Counted from the stretch's first letter, positions 42,826-51,981 are shown. The stretch is 64,000 bases of DNA from JAFDWI01 sp963764215 (GCA_963764215.1 CAVXRS010000008.1:62001-126000), one strand, 5' to 3'. Notes: generated from the letters alone by a model not told the origin. Made by a program: numbers and translations.

Positions 42826-43467
42826 TCAGTCCTTCCGGTTCCAGAGCTGATGGGTCAGCCCGGTCGCGGAGGTGACGGTCTCGATGTCGAACCGGTCTTC
42901 CAGGCCGGGCTCGTCGCCCCACAGCGACACCCCGCGCCCCACGGTGATCGGGACGATCACCAGGTGCATGAAGTCGACCAGGTCGGCTTCGAGGAACTGG
43001 CGGGCCGTCGACGGTCCGCCGCCGATGCGCACGTCACCGCCACCGGCCGCCTCCTGGGCCTGGCGCAGCACCTCCCGGGGCGCCGCGTCCACGAAGTGGA
43101 AGCTGGTGCCGTTGGGGAACTCGATCGGGGGACGGGGGTAGTGGGTCATGACGAACACGGGTGTCTCGAACGGAGGCTCGTCCTCCCACCAGCCCTGCCA
43201 CCCGTCGTCGGGCCATTCGCCGGTCTGGGGGCCGAACTTGCGCCGTCCCATGATCTCGGCGCCGATGCCCTGTGCCCACAGGCTGGCCATGGTGCGGTCC
43301 AGGCTGATCGGCGCGTCGGCCGCGTGCTGGACGCCGTGGATGGCCCGGCCGTCGAAGAAGCCGAAGAGCCCTTGGGCGTCACCGATCGGGTGCTCCAGGG
43401 TCACGTACTCGCCGGCGGAGAAGCCGTCGAGCGAGACGAACATGTTGTGGATCCGGGTACGGCTCAA
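42826..43467 (-). CDS. DHFR/RibD C-terminal-domain family reductase
   Basis: 213-residue protein of the dihydrofolate-reductase-like RibD_C family, common as stand-alone genes in actinobacteria. It has RIHNMFVSLDGFSAG at the start, the cofactor segment GAEIMGRRKFGP and the glycine-rich DVRIGGGPSTARQFLEADLVD. It is expected to bind NADPH; the substrate is unknown. The start is ATG 43467. Confidence 0.88.
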   Translation of the reverse strand: MSRTRIHNMFVSLDGFSAGEYVTLEHPIGDAQGLFGFFDGRAIHGVQHAADAPISLDRTMASLWAQGIGAEIMGRRKFGPQTGEWPDDGWQGWWEDEPPFETPVFVMTHYPRPPIEFPNGTSFHFVDAAPREVLRQAQEAAGGGDVRIGGGPSTARQFLEADLVDFMHLVIVPITVGRGVSLWGDEPGLEDRFDIETVTSATGLTHQLWNRKD

Positions 43468-43563
43468 AGCAGGTCTCCTTGGTTGTCGACTGCGGACGCT
43501 ACCGGTACCGACGGCGCCCGACCGGGGGATTCATCGCGGCGCGGCGCACCGACCACGGCCAAG

Positions 43564-43593
43564 CCCCGCCCCATGCGGTTGTCGCATGCGGGG
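43564..43593. terminator. Hairpin with internal bulge
   Basis: CCCCG and CATGCG pair with CGCATG and CGGGG (11 bp, three-base bulge, five-base loop). It lies in the 210-base gap between the divergent DHFR-like and PhnB-like genes, so it might instead be a leader structure of the latter. Confidence 0.35.
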
Positions 43594-43677
43594 CCGGTCG
43601 GATCCGACAGATGATTTTCGGCGCGCCGGCCCGTCGAATGTGCTGAGGTGACCTGCACCGGATGAACGGAGAGTCTG

Positions 43678-44175
43678 ATGACCAACAAGAACACGATCTG
43701 TCTGTGGTTCGACGGGGCCGCGCTCGACGCGGCCCGCTTCTATGCCGATACCTTCCCCGACAGCGCAGTCGGCACGATCGTGCGGGCACCGGGCGACAAC
43801 CCGTCCGGCAAGAAAGGTGACGTGCTCACCGTCGAGTTCACCGTGTGCGGGGTCGCCTGCGTCGGTCTGAACGGCGGCCCGGCGTTCAGTCACGACGAGG
43901 CGTTCTCGTTCCAGATCGCCACCGAGAACCAGGCCGAGACCGACCGGTTGTGGGACGCGATCGTCGACAACGACGGCGAGGAGAACGCGTGCGGGTGGTG
44001 CCGGGACAAATGGGGGGTGTGCTGGCAGATCTCCCCCCGGGTGCTGTTGGACGCGGTCGCCGATCCGGACCGGGCCGCGGCGAAGCGCGCCTTCGAGGCG
44101 ATGATGACGATGCGCAAGATCGACATCGCCGCCATCGAGGCCGCCCGGGCGGGCACGTCCGGCTCGGTCGGCTGA
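43678..44175 (+). CDS. PhnB-like VOC protein (3-demethylubiquinone methyltransferase-like domain)
   Basis: 165-residue VOC-fold protein. It opens NTICLWFDGAALDAARFYAD and contains SFQIATENQAETDRLWDAI and GWCRDKWGVCWQISPRVL, all typical of PhnB/DUF1338-neighbour proteins. The C-terminal helix carries MTMRKIDIAAIEAA. Function of this subfamily is not established. Confidence 0.88.
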   Translation: MTNKNTICLWFDGAALDAARFYADTFPDSAVGTIVRAPGDNPSGKKGDVLTVEFTVCGVACVGLNGGPAFSHDEAFSFQIATENQAETDRLWDAIVDNDGEENACGWCRDKWGVCWQISPRVLLDAVADPDRAAAKRAFEAMMTMRKIDIAAIEAARAGTSGSVG

Positions 44176-44212
44176 CGCGCCCGCACGGCGGCCACCGGTC
44201 GCCGCCGGCCGG

Positions 44213-44226
44213 TACGCTGCGCGACC
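44213..44226 (+). promoter_or_regulatory. Leaderless -10 promoter (TACGCT)
   Basis: TACGCT, eight bases, GTG 44227. Confidence 0.45.
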
Positions 44227-44877
44227 GTGACCACCCGTGGCCGCGGCCGCCCGGCGGCCGACGATCCCGCCCCGCCGACGAACGAGGCGTTGCTCGACGC
44301 CGCGCTGGCCATGTTCGCGGCGCAGGGCTTCGAGGGCACCTCGGTGCGCGAGCTCGCTCGCAGCCTGGAGGTGAGCCACAACTTCATCCCCCAGCGCTTC
44401 GGGTCCAAGGAGGCGCTCTGGTACGCCGCGGTCGACCACGGGTTCGCGGTGCTGGCGGAGGCCATGGCCGAGACCGCGGTGGACGCACCCGACGTCGACA
44501 TCGACCGCCTCCGGGCGATGGTGGTGCGCTTCGTCGCCGCGAACGCCTCCCGGCCGGCGCTGCTGCGGGTGATCAACCAGGAGGCCTCCACCCCCGGTCC
44601 CCGGCTCGACCACCTCTACGACCACTACATCGAACCGGTGCGCCGCTTCGGCGAGGAGGTGCTGGCGGGCCTGCGCGCCGCGGGCAAGGTGCGCACCGAC
44701 TCGGTCCCGCTCTTCTACTTCCTGATGACCCACGGCGCGGGCGGCCCGCTGGTGCACCACGCTCTGGCGGCGCGCTTCGGCGACACCGTCGATCCCGACG
44801 ATCCGGTCGCGGTCGACCGCTACGCCCACGCGGTGGTCGACGTGCTCTTCGACGGGCTTCTCGTCGAGGGCGCCTGA
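44227..44877 (+). CDS. TetR-family transcriptional regulator
   Basis: 216 residues. The N-terminal HTH (ALLDAALAMFAAQGFEGTSV, then RELARSLEVSHNFIPQRFGS) is followed by a helical ligand domain. It lies 66 bases upstream of an MpaB-type oxygenase gene whose promoter contains an inverted repeat, the probable operator (inference). Confidence 0.92.
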   Translation: MTTRGRGRPAADDPAPPTNEALLDAALAMFAAQGFEGTSVRELARSLEVSHNFIPQRFGSKEALWYAAVDHGFAVLAEAMAETAVDAPDVDIDRLRAMVVRFVAANASRPALLRVINQEASTPGPRLDHLYDHYIEPVRRFGEEVLAGLRAAGKVRTDSVPLFYFLMTHGAGGPLVHHALAARFGDTVDPDDPVAVDRYAHAVVDVLFDGLLVEGA

Positions 44878-44908
44878 ACCCGCCGGGTGCGCGCCGAAGG
44901 GAAACTAA

Positions 44909-44943
44909 TTGACAACTGTCACGTGGCAGGGCATCCTGGCAGC
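44909..44943 (+). promoter_or_regulatory. Complete promoter with inverted-repeat operator before the MpaB-type gene
   Basis: A canonical -35 TTGACA (44909-44914), exactly 17 bases, CATCCT (44932-44937), then six bases to ATG 44944, so the transcript is leaderless. TGACA-AC-TGTCA (44910-44921) overlaps the -35 and is a likely TetR operator. Confidence 0.65.
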
Positions 44944-45855
44944 ATGGGACTCAAGGATCGCATCGTGGACGAGATCGAGGCCGTCGGGGGCCGGCACGAC
45001 GAGGCCGACATCTACGCCGGCCCGCCCGGCGACCCCGGCCTGTGCGGTGGACCCGACAGCATGTCCTGGGAGATCAACGGCGACATGGCGAGCGTGAGCC
45101 TGGCCGGGCCCGCCGCGGTGATCATGGAGGTGCTGCACCCCTCGGTCATGGCCGGCGTCTACGAGCAGTCCTCCTACCGCACCCAGCCCCTGCTGCGGGC
45201 CCGCAACACCCTCGGGTACGTGCTGCGCACCACCTTCGGCAACACCGACGCGGCGACGGGGCTGATCGCACGCGTCAAGCGGGTCCACGGTCGCATCGAA
45301 GGCACCCGTCCCGACGGCGTGCCCTACCGGGCGCTCGACCCCGAGCTGATCGCCTGGGTGCACACCTGCATTCCCTGGGCGATCATGACCGCGTACGAGC
45401 GCATCCGCCGGCCGCTGTCGAGCGACGAGAAGGACCGCTACCTCGCCGAGCAGGCGGTCGTGGGCCGGATGGGTGGCGCCGACCGGGTGCCCGAGACCAC
45501 CATCGAACTGGAGGCCTACGTCGACGAGATGGCACCGAAGCTGGCGGTCAACGAGCAGACGCGCAGCTTCATCGACTTCCTCGCCGGTGACACCCGCGGA
45601 CCGGACGCCGAGAGCGCCTGGAAGCAGTTCCAGGCCCGGCTCGGCCTGCACGCGTCGATGAGCCTGATGCCCGACTGGGCGCGCCACCTCACCGGTCTGC
45701 ACCACCCCGCGCTCGCCCAGCGGCTCTGGTTCGATCACACCAGCCGGTTGCAGGCGGACCTCGTCCGCTGGGCCTACCCGCTGCCCTGCAAGGCGCTGGC
45801 GCTCGAGCGCATGGCCGTCCCCGCGACCGCGGCGCTCGCCCGCGCCGCAAGCTGA
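44944..45855 (+). CDS. MpaB/rubber-oxygenase-type (DUF2236) oxygenase family protein
   Basis: 303-residue all-helical protein of the DUF2236 family, whose characterised members (Lcp latex oxygenase, MpaB) bind haem b and cleave or oxidise C=C bonds. Characteristic segments are LAGPAAVIMEVLHPSVMAGV, ARVKRVHGRIEGTRPDG and LIAWVHTCIPWAIMTAYERI, carrying the conserved histidines. No signal peptide is seen. The adjacent TetR gene probably controls it. Confidence 0.88.
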   Translation: MGLKDRIVDEIEAVGGRHDEADIYAGPPGDPGLCGGPDSMSWEINGDMASVSLAGPAAVIMEVLHPSVMAGVYEQSSYRTQPLLRARNTLGYVLRTTFGNTDAATGLIARVKRVHGRIEGTRPDGVPYRALDPELIAWVHTCIPWAIMTAYERIRRPLSSDEKDRYLAEQAVVGRMGGADRVPETTIELEAYVDEMAPKLAVNEQTRSFIDFLAGDTRGPDAESAWKQFQARLGLHASMSLMPDWARHLTGLHHPALAQRLWFDHTSRLQADLVRWAYPLPCKALALERMAVPATAALARAAS

Positions 45856-45941
45856 GCAAGCTCCGCCGGCTAGTCGGAACAGTTCAGGCACCTGCTGCCC
45901 TGTTGCCGCTCGGTCCGACCGAAAATGTCCCACCCGAGCCC

Positions 45942-45961
45942 TAGGGTGAACATATGTTCGA
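45942..45961 (+). promoter_or_regulatory. Leaderless promoter and SOS (LexA) box over the start of DUF222-HNH copy 2
   Basis: TAGGGT (45942-45947), six bases, ATG 45954. The palindrome GAAC-ATAT-GTTC (45948-45959, then GA) is a perfect LexA core containing the ATG. LexA bound here would cover the transcription start and the first codon. Confidence 0.8.
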
Positions 45962-47294
45962 GTTCGACACATCACCCGTCGAAGAAGTCCTCCGGGACCT
46001 CGCCCACACCGACGCTCGGCGATGCAGCGAAGACGAACGGCTGGCCGCGGTCGTCGCGATGGAACGGATCGGAAGCCTTGTGGAAGTGGTGAAGGCCCAT
46101 CTGCTCGCGGATCTCGACGCCGATGTCGTCACCGACGCCAGGTTCGGGCAGCGCACCGCCACCTGGGTTGCCGCACAGACCGGGGCGGCCCGGGGCCGGA
46201 TCGCAGGAACACTGCGGGTCGGCCGGGCGCTGCGGTCGCACTTCGACGAGATCGACGCCGCGGTCTGCGACGGGACCTTGACGTTCGATCACGCCAAGGC
46301 CCTGGTCGACACCTCGAACCCGCGTACCCGCGAGGCGTTGGCGGCCGCGCAGTCCGAGATCGTCTCCCTGGCCGAGGGCGCCACCTTCGAAGCGTGGAAG
46401 AACGACGTCGCCGCCCTGGCCGAGGTCGCGGACACCGACGGAGCGGAGCCCGACCCGTATGAGAACCTGTCGTTGAGGATGCCGGTCACCTTGGGCCGGA
46501 CCGTGCACCTGGACGGCAGCTTGGATCAGGCATCCGGTCTGGCGTTCCGCCACGCTGTGAACACCAGGGCCGACGAGTTGTTCCGCCGGTTCACCCGCGA
46601 CGCAGAGGTCACCGGCGATCTCGCCGTGCCCGACCGCGCCACGCTGCGTGCCCTGGCGTTGACAGAACTGGTTCGTGCCGGCTCAGGCATGGAACCCGGC
46701 GCGGGTTCCACCCCTCGAGCGGAGATCACCCTGGTCGCCCACGACCACGAGGTGTGCGACACCGACGGCGTGCCACTGCCCCGGGCGGCGGCCGAGGTGT
46801 GGGGCTGTGACCCGGAGATCTGGGGTGTCGTCGTCGACCGGATGGGAATCCCGGTCGACGTCGGCCACCGCAACCGGCTCGCCACCGTCGCACAACGTCA
46901 TGCCATCACCGTCCGCGACGGGGGCTGCACCTTCCCCGGGTGCGATGCTCCCATCGACTGGTGCGACCTCCACCACATCACCCCGTGGCAACGCGGCGGA
47001 CCGACCGACCAGTCGAACCTGGTCGCGCTGTGCCGGCACCATCACGGGGTGACGCACCGGACCGGCTGGTCGATGCGCCTGGACGATGCCCAGGTTCCCC
47101 ACTGGACCACCCCATCGGGTGACCGGTTGGTCGGCCAACGACAGCATCGACGCTTGGGCGACATCCCACCCCCGGGACGGGCGGCCGTCACCTCGCCGCA
47201 GCGCTCTCCCCGACCACGAACTGCTCGGCAACGACGCGCCGAAGCTGTGCGCTACCGACCTTCACCGGACCGTGGCGTCTCGGCCGACGCGTAG
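45954..47294 (+). CDS. DUF222/HNH endonuclease (13E12-like), copy 2
   Basis: Intact 446-residue paralog of the gene at 37522-38851. DUF222 covers about residues 1-300 (DGTLTFDHAKALVDTSNPR; RMPVTLGRTVHLDGSLDQAS). The HNH domain is near 320-370 (CTFPGCDAPIDWCDLHH; TPWQRGGPTDQSNLVALC; RHHHGVTH), with paired cysteines and histidines for a structural zinc and the nuclease metal. The basic C-terminal tail is variable. Start ATG 45954 lies in an SOS box. The copies share about 25 bases of matching promoter sequence. Confidence 0.92.
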   Translation: MFEFDTSPVEEVLRDLAHTDARRCSEDERLAAVVAMERIGSLVEVVKAHLLADLDADVVTDARFGQRTATWVAAQTGAARGRIAGTLRVGRALRSHFDEIDAAVCDGTLTFDHAKALVDTSNPRTREALAAAQSEIVSLAEGATFEAWKNDVAALAEVADTDGAEPDPYENLSLRMPVTLGRTVHLDGSLDQASGLAFRHAVNTRADELFRRFTRDAEVTGDLAVPDRATLRALALTELVRAGSGMEPGAGSTPRAEITLVAHDHEVCDTDGVPLPRAAAEVWGCDPEIWGVVVDRMGIPVDVGHRNRLATVAQRHAITVRDGGCTFPGCDAPIDWCDLHHITPWQRGGPTDQSNLVALCRHHHGVTHRTGWSMRLDDAQVPHWTTPSGDRLVGQRQHRRLGDIPPPGRAAVTSPQRSPRPRTARQRRAEAVRYRPSPDRGVSADA

Positions 47295-47479
47295 CCCGGT
47301 CTCCCCGCGGTCTGCCAGTGCTCCCAGGGCTCGACGACGAGATCCGGCGCGTGCAGCGACTCGAGTGTGGATCGGCGGGCCGCGCCGGAGTCTCCGAGCA
47401 TCGTCGAGACCCTACGGTCGCGGGCTTTTGGGCGCGATCACGAAGCGACCATGGCCCCCGTCGTTTCGGTCTGCGCCGC

Positions 47480-47493
47480 TACGCTCGGCGACC
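47480..47493 (+). promoter_or_regulatory. Leaderless -10 promoter (TACGCT)
   Basis: TACGCT, eight bases, ATG 47494. Confidence 0.45.
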
Positions 47494-48507
47494 ATGACCC
47501 TCGAAACGCACCTGATCGGACCGGCGGACGCACCCGGGGGGCCGCTGGTGGTGAATCGGCAGGGGCTCGGGTGCATGAGCATGAGCATCGTCTACGGCCA
47601 GGGCGACGATGCTGCCGGCACCGAAACGATCCATCGGGCGCTCGATCTCGGATTGGTGATGCTCGACACGGCGGATCTGTACGGCATGAACGACAACGAG
47701 GTGTTGGTGGGCAAGGCGATCGCCGGTCGCCGAGACGAGGTCACCCTGGCGACGAAGTTCGGGTTCGTGTTCGACCGCGACAACCCGCTGGAACGAAGCG
47801 TGAACGGTCACCCCGACTATGTGCACGCCGCGTGTGACGCGTCGCTCGCCCGGCTCGGCGTCGAGGAGATCGACCTGTACTACCAGCATCGGCCGGCCCC
47901 CGATGTGCCCATCGAGGAGACCGTCGGGGCGATGGCGGAGCTGGTCGCCGCGGGCAAGGTCCGACACCTGGGGTTGTCCGAGGCGTCGGTCGACACGATC
48001 CGCCGGGCGGTGGCGGTGCACCCGATCTCCGCGGTGCAGACCGAATACTCGGTGTTCTCCCGGGACGTCGAAGAGCGGGTGCTACCGGTGTGCCGCGAAC
48101 TGGACATCGCGCTGGTCGCATACAGCCCGCTCGGTCGGGGCCTTCTGACCGGCACGGTCAAAGGCGTCGACGATCTCGAGCAGATCGATTTCCGGGCGGC
48201 GCAGCCACGCTTTGCCGCCGAGAATCTGGCCCACAACGTGGCCGAGGTCGCGCGCATCGAGACGATCGCCGCGGCGCACGGCTGCACGCCCGGCCAGGTC
48301 GCGCTGGCGTGGCTGGCGAGCCGAGGCGAGGATGTGATCGCGATTCCGGGCACCAAGCGGGTTGCCCGACTCGAAGAGAACCTGGGCGCGCTGGACATCG
48401 AGTTGACCGACGAGGACCTCGACGTGCTCGACGGGCTGCGCGCCGCTGGTGGCCGCTATGGCGATGCAGGATCCGTCGAGCTGGACACGCCGCCGCTCGC
48501 GGTCTGA
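47494..48507 (+). CDS. Aldo/keto reductase
   Basis: 337-residue NADPH-dependent TIM-barrel reductase. Catalytic positions: Asp in MLDTADLYG (with Tyr four residues on), Lys in TLATKFGF, and His in LYYQHRPAPDVPIEETV, plus the NADP-binding IPGTKRVARLEENLGA. It resembles the AKR13/YakC-type family that reduces aldehydes and ketones. Confidence 0.92.
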   Translation: MTLETHLIGPADAPGGPLVVNRQGLGCMSMSIVYGQGDDAAGTETIHRALDLGLVMLDTADLYGMNDNEVLVGKAIAGRRDEVTLATKFGFVFDRDNPLERSVNGHPDYVHAACDASLARLGVEEIDLYYQHRPAPDVPIEETVGAMAELVAAGKVRHLGLSEASVDTIRRAVAVHPISAVQTEYSVFSRDVEERVLPVCRELDIALVAYSPLGRGLLTGTVKGVDDLEQIDFRAAQPRFAAENLAHNVAEVARIETIAAAHGCTPGQVALAWLASRGEDVIAIPGTKRVARLEENLGALDIELTDEDLDVLDGLRAAGGRYGDAGSVELDTPPLAV

Positions 48508-48553
48508 GCGGCCCGGCCGACCGCACGGTTGTGCCGCGGGCGTCGCCGGTGGA

Positions 48554-50444
48554 TCAGGCGGGGGTGTCCGCCGCCTGGTCGGCGAACTGGGTGCGGTACA
48601 GCTCCGCGTACAGGCCGCCCCGGCCGAGCAACGCGTCGTGCGTGCCGCGTTCGACGATGCGCCCCGCCTCGACCACCAGGATCTCGTCGGCACGACGGAT
48701 CGTGGACAGCCGGTGGGCGATCACCACCGAGGTGCGCCCCGCCAGGGCGGTGTCCAACGCTTGCTGCACGGCGACCTCGGATTCGGAGTCCAGGTGCGCG
48801 GTCGCCTCGTCGAGCACCACCAGCCGGGGGGACTTCAACAGCAGCCGGGCGATCGCCACCCGCTGCTTCTCCCCACCGGAGAGCCGGTAGCCTCGGTCGC
48901 CCACGAGGGTGTCGAGCCCGTCGGGCAGCGAGCGCACCAATGGTTCGATCTGCGCGGCGCGCAACGCCTCCCACAACTCGTCGTCGGTCGCTTCGGGGCG
49001 GGCATAGCGGAGGTTGTCGCCGATCGTCTCGTGGAACAGGTGCGCGTCCTGGGTGACCATGCCCACACAGGACCGCAACGAGTCGAACGTCGCGTCGCGG
49101 ACGTCGACCCCGTTCAGCGACACCGCGCCCTCACGCACGTCGTAGAGGCGGGGGATGAGATGCGAGATCGTCGACTTGCCCGCACCTGACGGGCCGACCA
49201 GCGCGACCATGCCGCCGGGCTCGGCGGTGAAGGACACGTCGAAGAGCACCGGCGCCGGTTCGGTCGTGTCCAGCACGGCGACCGATTCCAGCGACGCCAG
49301 GGACACTTCGGAGGCGCTCGGGTAGGTGAACGCGACGTGGTCGAAGTCGAGCCGGACCGGCCCGGCGGGAATGGCTCGGGCGTCGGGCTTCTCGGCGATC
49401 ATCGGCTCCAGGTCGAGCACTTCGAAGACCCGTTCGAAGGACACGAGCGCGGTCATCACGTCGACCTGCACGTTCGACAGTGAGGTGAGCGGCCCGTACA
49501 GCCGGGCGAGATAGGCGGTCGAGCGCGACGACGGTGCCCACATCCAGCGCCCCTTCGACGGCTTGCACGCCGCCCCAGCCGTAGACGATTGCGGTGGCCA
49601 GCGAGGCGGTCAGCATCAGGGATGCGAAGAAGATCCGGCCGTACATCGCCGAGGTGACCCCGATGTCGCGCACCCGACCGGCCCGTGCGTCGAAGTTGCG
49701 GGACTCGTCCTCGCCGCGGCCGAACAGCTTGACCAGCACCGCCCCGGAGACGTTGAACCGTTCGGTCATGGTCGTGTTCATCTCGGCGTTCAGCCCGTAC
49801 GCCTCGAGCGTGATCGACGACAGCTTGCGGCCCATCAGCCGCGCCGGAACGATGAACACCGGCAGCAGAATGAGCGAGAGCAGGGTGATCTTCCAGGACA
49901 ACAGGAACATCGCGCTCAACACGATGACGACGGTGACCAGGTTGCTCACCACATTGGCGAGCGTGTCGGTGAACGCCTGTTGGGCGCCGAGCACGTCGTT
50001 GTTCAGCCGGCTCACCAGCGCGCCGGTCTGGGTGCGGGTGAAGAACGCGATCGGCATCTTCTGGATGTGACCGAACACCTGGGAGCGCAGGTCGAAGATG
50101 AGCCCTTCGCCCAGCGAGGCGGAGATCCAGCGTTGGATCAGCGACAGCGCCGCGTCCGCGATGGCAAGTCCGGCCAGCAGGAGGGCGAGATCCACGACCA
50201 GGTTCCGGTCTTTGCCGATGATGCCGTTGTTGATGATCGAGCGGATGATGAGCGGGTTGACGGCGCCGAGGATCGCATCGATGACGACCAGGACGAGGAA
50301 CCACACGATGAGCCGCCGGTAGGGCCGCGCGAAGCGCGCCATGCGCGCCGCGGTGCCCGGTTTGACCCGGTGATCGACGACGGAGCGGTCCCGCAGGAAC
50401 GAGCGCATGCCGTGCGGGCCACCCATTCCCATGCGTGTTGGCAC
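48554..50444 (-). CDS. ABC exporter, fused membrane and ATPase half-transporter (one frameshift)
   Basis: Type IV ABC exporter subunit. The membrane domain is in the first frame (GTG 50444 to about 49525: FFTRTQTGALVSRLNNDV and FNVSGAVLVKLFGRGEDE). The ATPase is in the second frame (about 49525 to 48554: Walker A GPSGAGKST, signature LSGGEKQRVAIA, Walker B RLVVLDEATAHLD, H-loop VIAHRLST). Removing one base near 49520-49526 joins GTVVAL to TAYLARLYGPLTSLSNVQVD, giving about 630 residues. GTG 50444 is preceded by TAGAGT and six bases, so it is a leaderless start. The substrate is unknown. Confidence 0.85.
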
Positions 50445-50456
50445 CGATGCACTCTA
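50445..50456 (-). promoter_or_regulatory. Leaderless -10 promoter (TAGAGT)
   Basis: On the minus strand TAGAGT, six bases, then GTG 50444 of the ABC exporter. Confidence 0.55.
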
Positions 50457-50598
50457 CGGCGCGCACGTTCACACCGACAGGGCGGGACGCGCCACGGGCC
50501 ACGTCAGCTGCCGGTCAACGCCGGTGGCCGGTGTGCGGAGCAGTCGATCGCGACGATCGGTACGTGCAGTGGGTGCGCGGGCACCCTGGCCGTCAGCC

Positions 50599-50620
50599 CG
50601 GGACCACCTCAGCGGTCCCG
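50599..50620 (-). terminator. Hairpin after the DUF3494 LPXTG gene
   Basis: CGGGACC and GGTCCCG form a 7-bp stem with an eight-base loop, ten bases past the stop codon at 50630. Confidence 0.5.
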
Positions 50621-50629
50621 AACAGCCGC

Positions 50630-51919
50630 TCAGGAAGACGGGCGCTCGGAGCGGCCGGACCAGATGGCCGCGATGCCGAAGCCCAGCGCCAGCAGGCCCA
50701 GGAGCAGCGGGGCGAGGAGGTTCGACCCGGTCCGGGGGAGTTCGGTGCCCGACGCGCCTGACGTGGGGTTTGTCGAGGCGGCGACCGCCTGTGCCCTGGT
50801 GGTCGACGAACCGCCACCGGTGGTGGACGCCACGAACGCGGGTGAAGTTGTGGTCGAACCGCCGGCAATGGTTGTGTTTGATCCAGCTGCCAGGGTGGTC
50901 GTGGTCGATCCGCCGGCCGTGGTGGTGGTCGATCCGCCGGTGGTGGTGGTGGTCGATCCGCCGGTTGTGGTGGTGGATGATCCAACTGCTGTGGTGGTCG
51001 ATCCGCCGGTGGTGGTGGTGGTCGGTCCGCCGGTGGTGGTGGTGGTCGGTCCGCCGGTTGTGGTGGTGGATGATCCAACTGCTGTGGTGGTCGATCCGCC
51101 GGCCGTGGTGGTGGTCGAACCACCGGCCGTCGTCGTGGGGACGCTCTGGTCGCAGGTCGGCGCGGTGAAGGTGTCGGTGTCGAGGGTGACAGCGCCGGTG
51201 CGGGCGAGCGCGCGGCCGTGGACCGTGACGTCGGTGTTCACGGTGACCGACGTCTGGGCCAGGATGTTGCCCGCGAAGTCCGAGTTGGTACCGAGCGTGG
51301 CGGAGCTACCGACCTGCCAGAAGACGTTGCACTCCTGCGCGCCGTTCGTGAGCACGACGCTGCTCGCCGTTGCGGTCGTCAACGACGAGTCGGTCTGGAA
51401 GATGAACACCGAGCTCGGGTCCCCACCCCCATCGAGGGTGAGGGTTCCGCCGAGTGCGAGCGCCCCCTTTGAGGGCCCGGCGTACACGCCCGGCCCGAGG
51501 TCGAGGCCGACGAGATCTGCGGCGGTGGTGGAGGTCAGCGATCTCCCGGCGGCGTCGTTGTAGGCGACGGTCAGATCCGACTGTGCCTGTGCGGCAGCGG
51601 CGTTCCCGGCGTCGATGACGGACGGAGCGGTGACGACGCCGGGCGGGAACCCGGTGACGGAGAGCCCGGGTGAGAGGCCCACGCTCTGGTCCAACACCGA
51701 AGAGCCGGTGTTGGTCACCGTCGTCGCGGCGAGGACCGAGTAGTTCCCGGACGTTGCCAGCAGAACCGGGCTCGTGGCGGCACTTGACGGGCCCGCCGCG
51801 AGGAACAGGGCCGGCAACGCGGCCACGAAGGCGGCGATGGTCAAGGTGGCCCGGCCGAACTTGTGCCTCAGCAGCCACAACGTGGCCAGTCCGGCGATGA
51901 CAAATCCCACGAGCATCAT
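50630..51919 (-). CDS. DUF3494 (ice-binding-like) surface protein with Thr-rich stalk and LPXTG anchor
   Basis: 429-residue exported protein. An N-terminal helix (about residues 2-17) and a signal-like segment ending PSSAATSPVLL precede a DUF3494 beta-helix of about 215 residues (LATSGNYSVLAATTVTNTGS; LDLGPGVYAGPS; VLTNGAQECNVFWQVGSSAT), the fold of ice-binding and adhesin proteins. Residues about 260-360 are a (T)n-GG/S stalk made of tandem repeats. It closes with LPRTG, a hydrophobic helix and RSERPSS, a sortase signal. It probably displays the beta-helix beyond the cell wall; ice binding is not implied. It is divergent from a winged-helix regulator. Confidence 0.88.
   Translation of the reverse strand: MMLVGFVIAGLATLWLLRHKFGRATLTIAAFVAALPALFLAAGPSSAATSPVLLATSGNYSVLAATTVTNTGSSVLDQSVGLSPGLSVTGFPPGVVTAPSVIDAGNAAAAQAQSDLTVAYNDAAGRSLTSTTAADLVGLDLGPGVYAGPSKGALALGGTLTLDGGGDPSSVFIFQTDSSLTTATASSVVLTNGAQECNVFWQVGSSATLGTNSDFAGNILAQTSVTVNTDVTVHGRALARTGAVTLDTDTFTAPTCDQSVPTTTAGGSTTTTAGGSTTTAVGSSTTTTGGPTTTTTGGPTTTTTGGSTTTAVGSSTTTTGGSTTTTTGGSTTTTAGGSTTTTLAAGSNTTIAGGSTTTSPAFVASTTGGGSSTTRAQAVAASTNPTSGASGTELPRTGSNLLAPLLLGLLALGFGIAAIWSGRSERPSS
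50840..51140. repeat. Tandem repeats encoding the Thr/Gly stalk
   Basis: GTGGTGGTGGTCGATCCGCC-type units. One 52-base segment occurs exactly twice (50958-51009 and 51051-51102), offset by 93 bases, that is 31 codons. Confidence 0.85.
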
Positions 51920-51981
51920 CGCGGACCTCTTTTCGTTTCTGCCCGACTGCCGACGGCGATCTCGAACAAGCTCACTTGACC

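Noticed and set aside
45842..45953. Possible terminator or attachment site before DUF222-HNH copy 2
   Set aside because: No convincing stem, no direct repeats flanking the gene and no integrase nearby.
50840..51140. Regular repeats that might be taken for a CRISPR array
   Set aside because: There are no constant repeats separated by unique spacers, and the units are in frame and encode a Thr/Gly stalk.
49563..51563. A 666-codon plus-strand frame with VVVVDPP repeats
   Set aside because: It is the antisense reading of the Thr/Gly stalk of the LPXTG protein, which has a signal peptide, a fold and a sortase motif.
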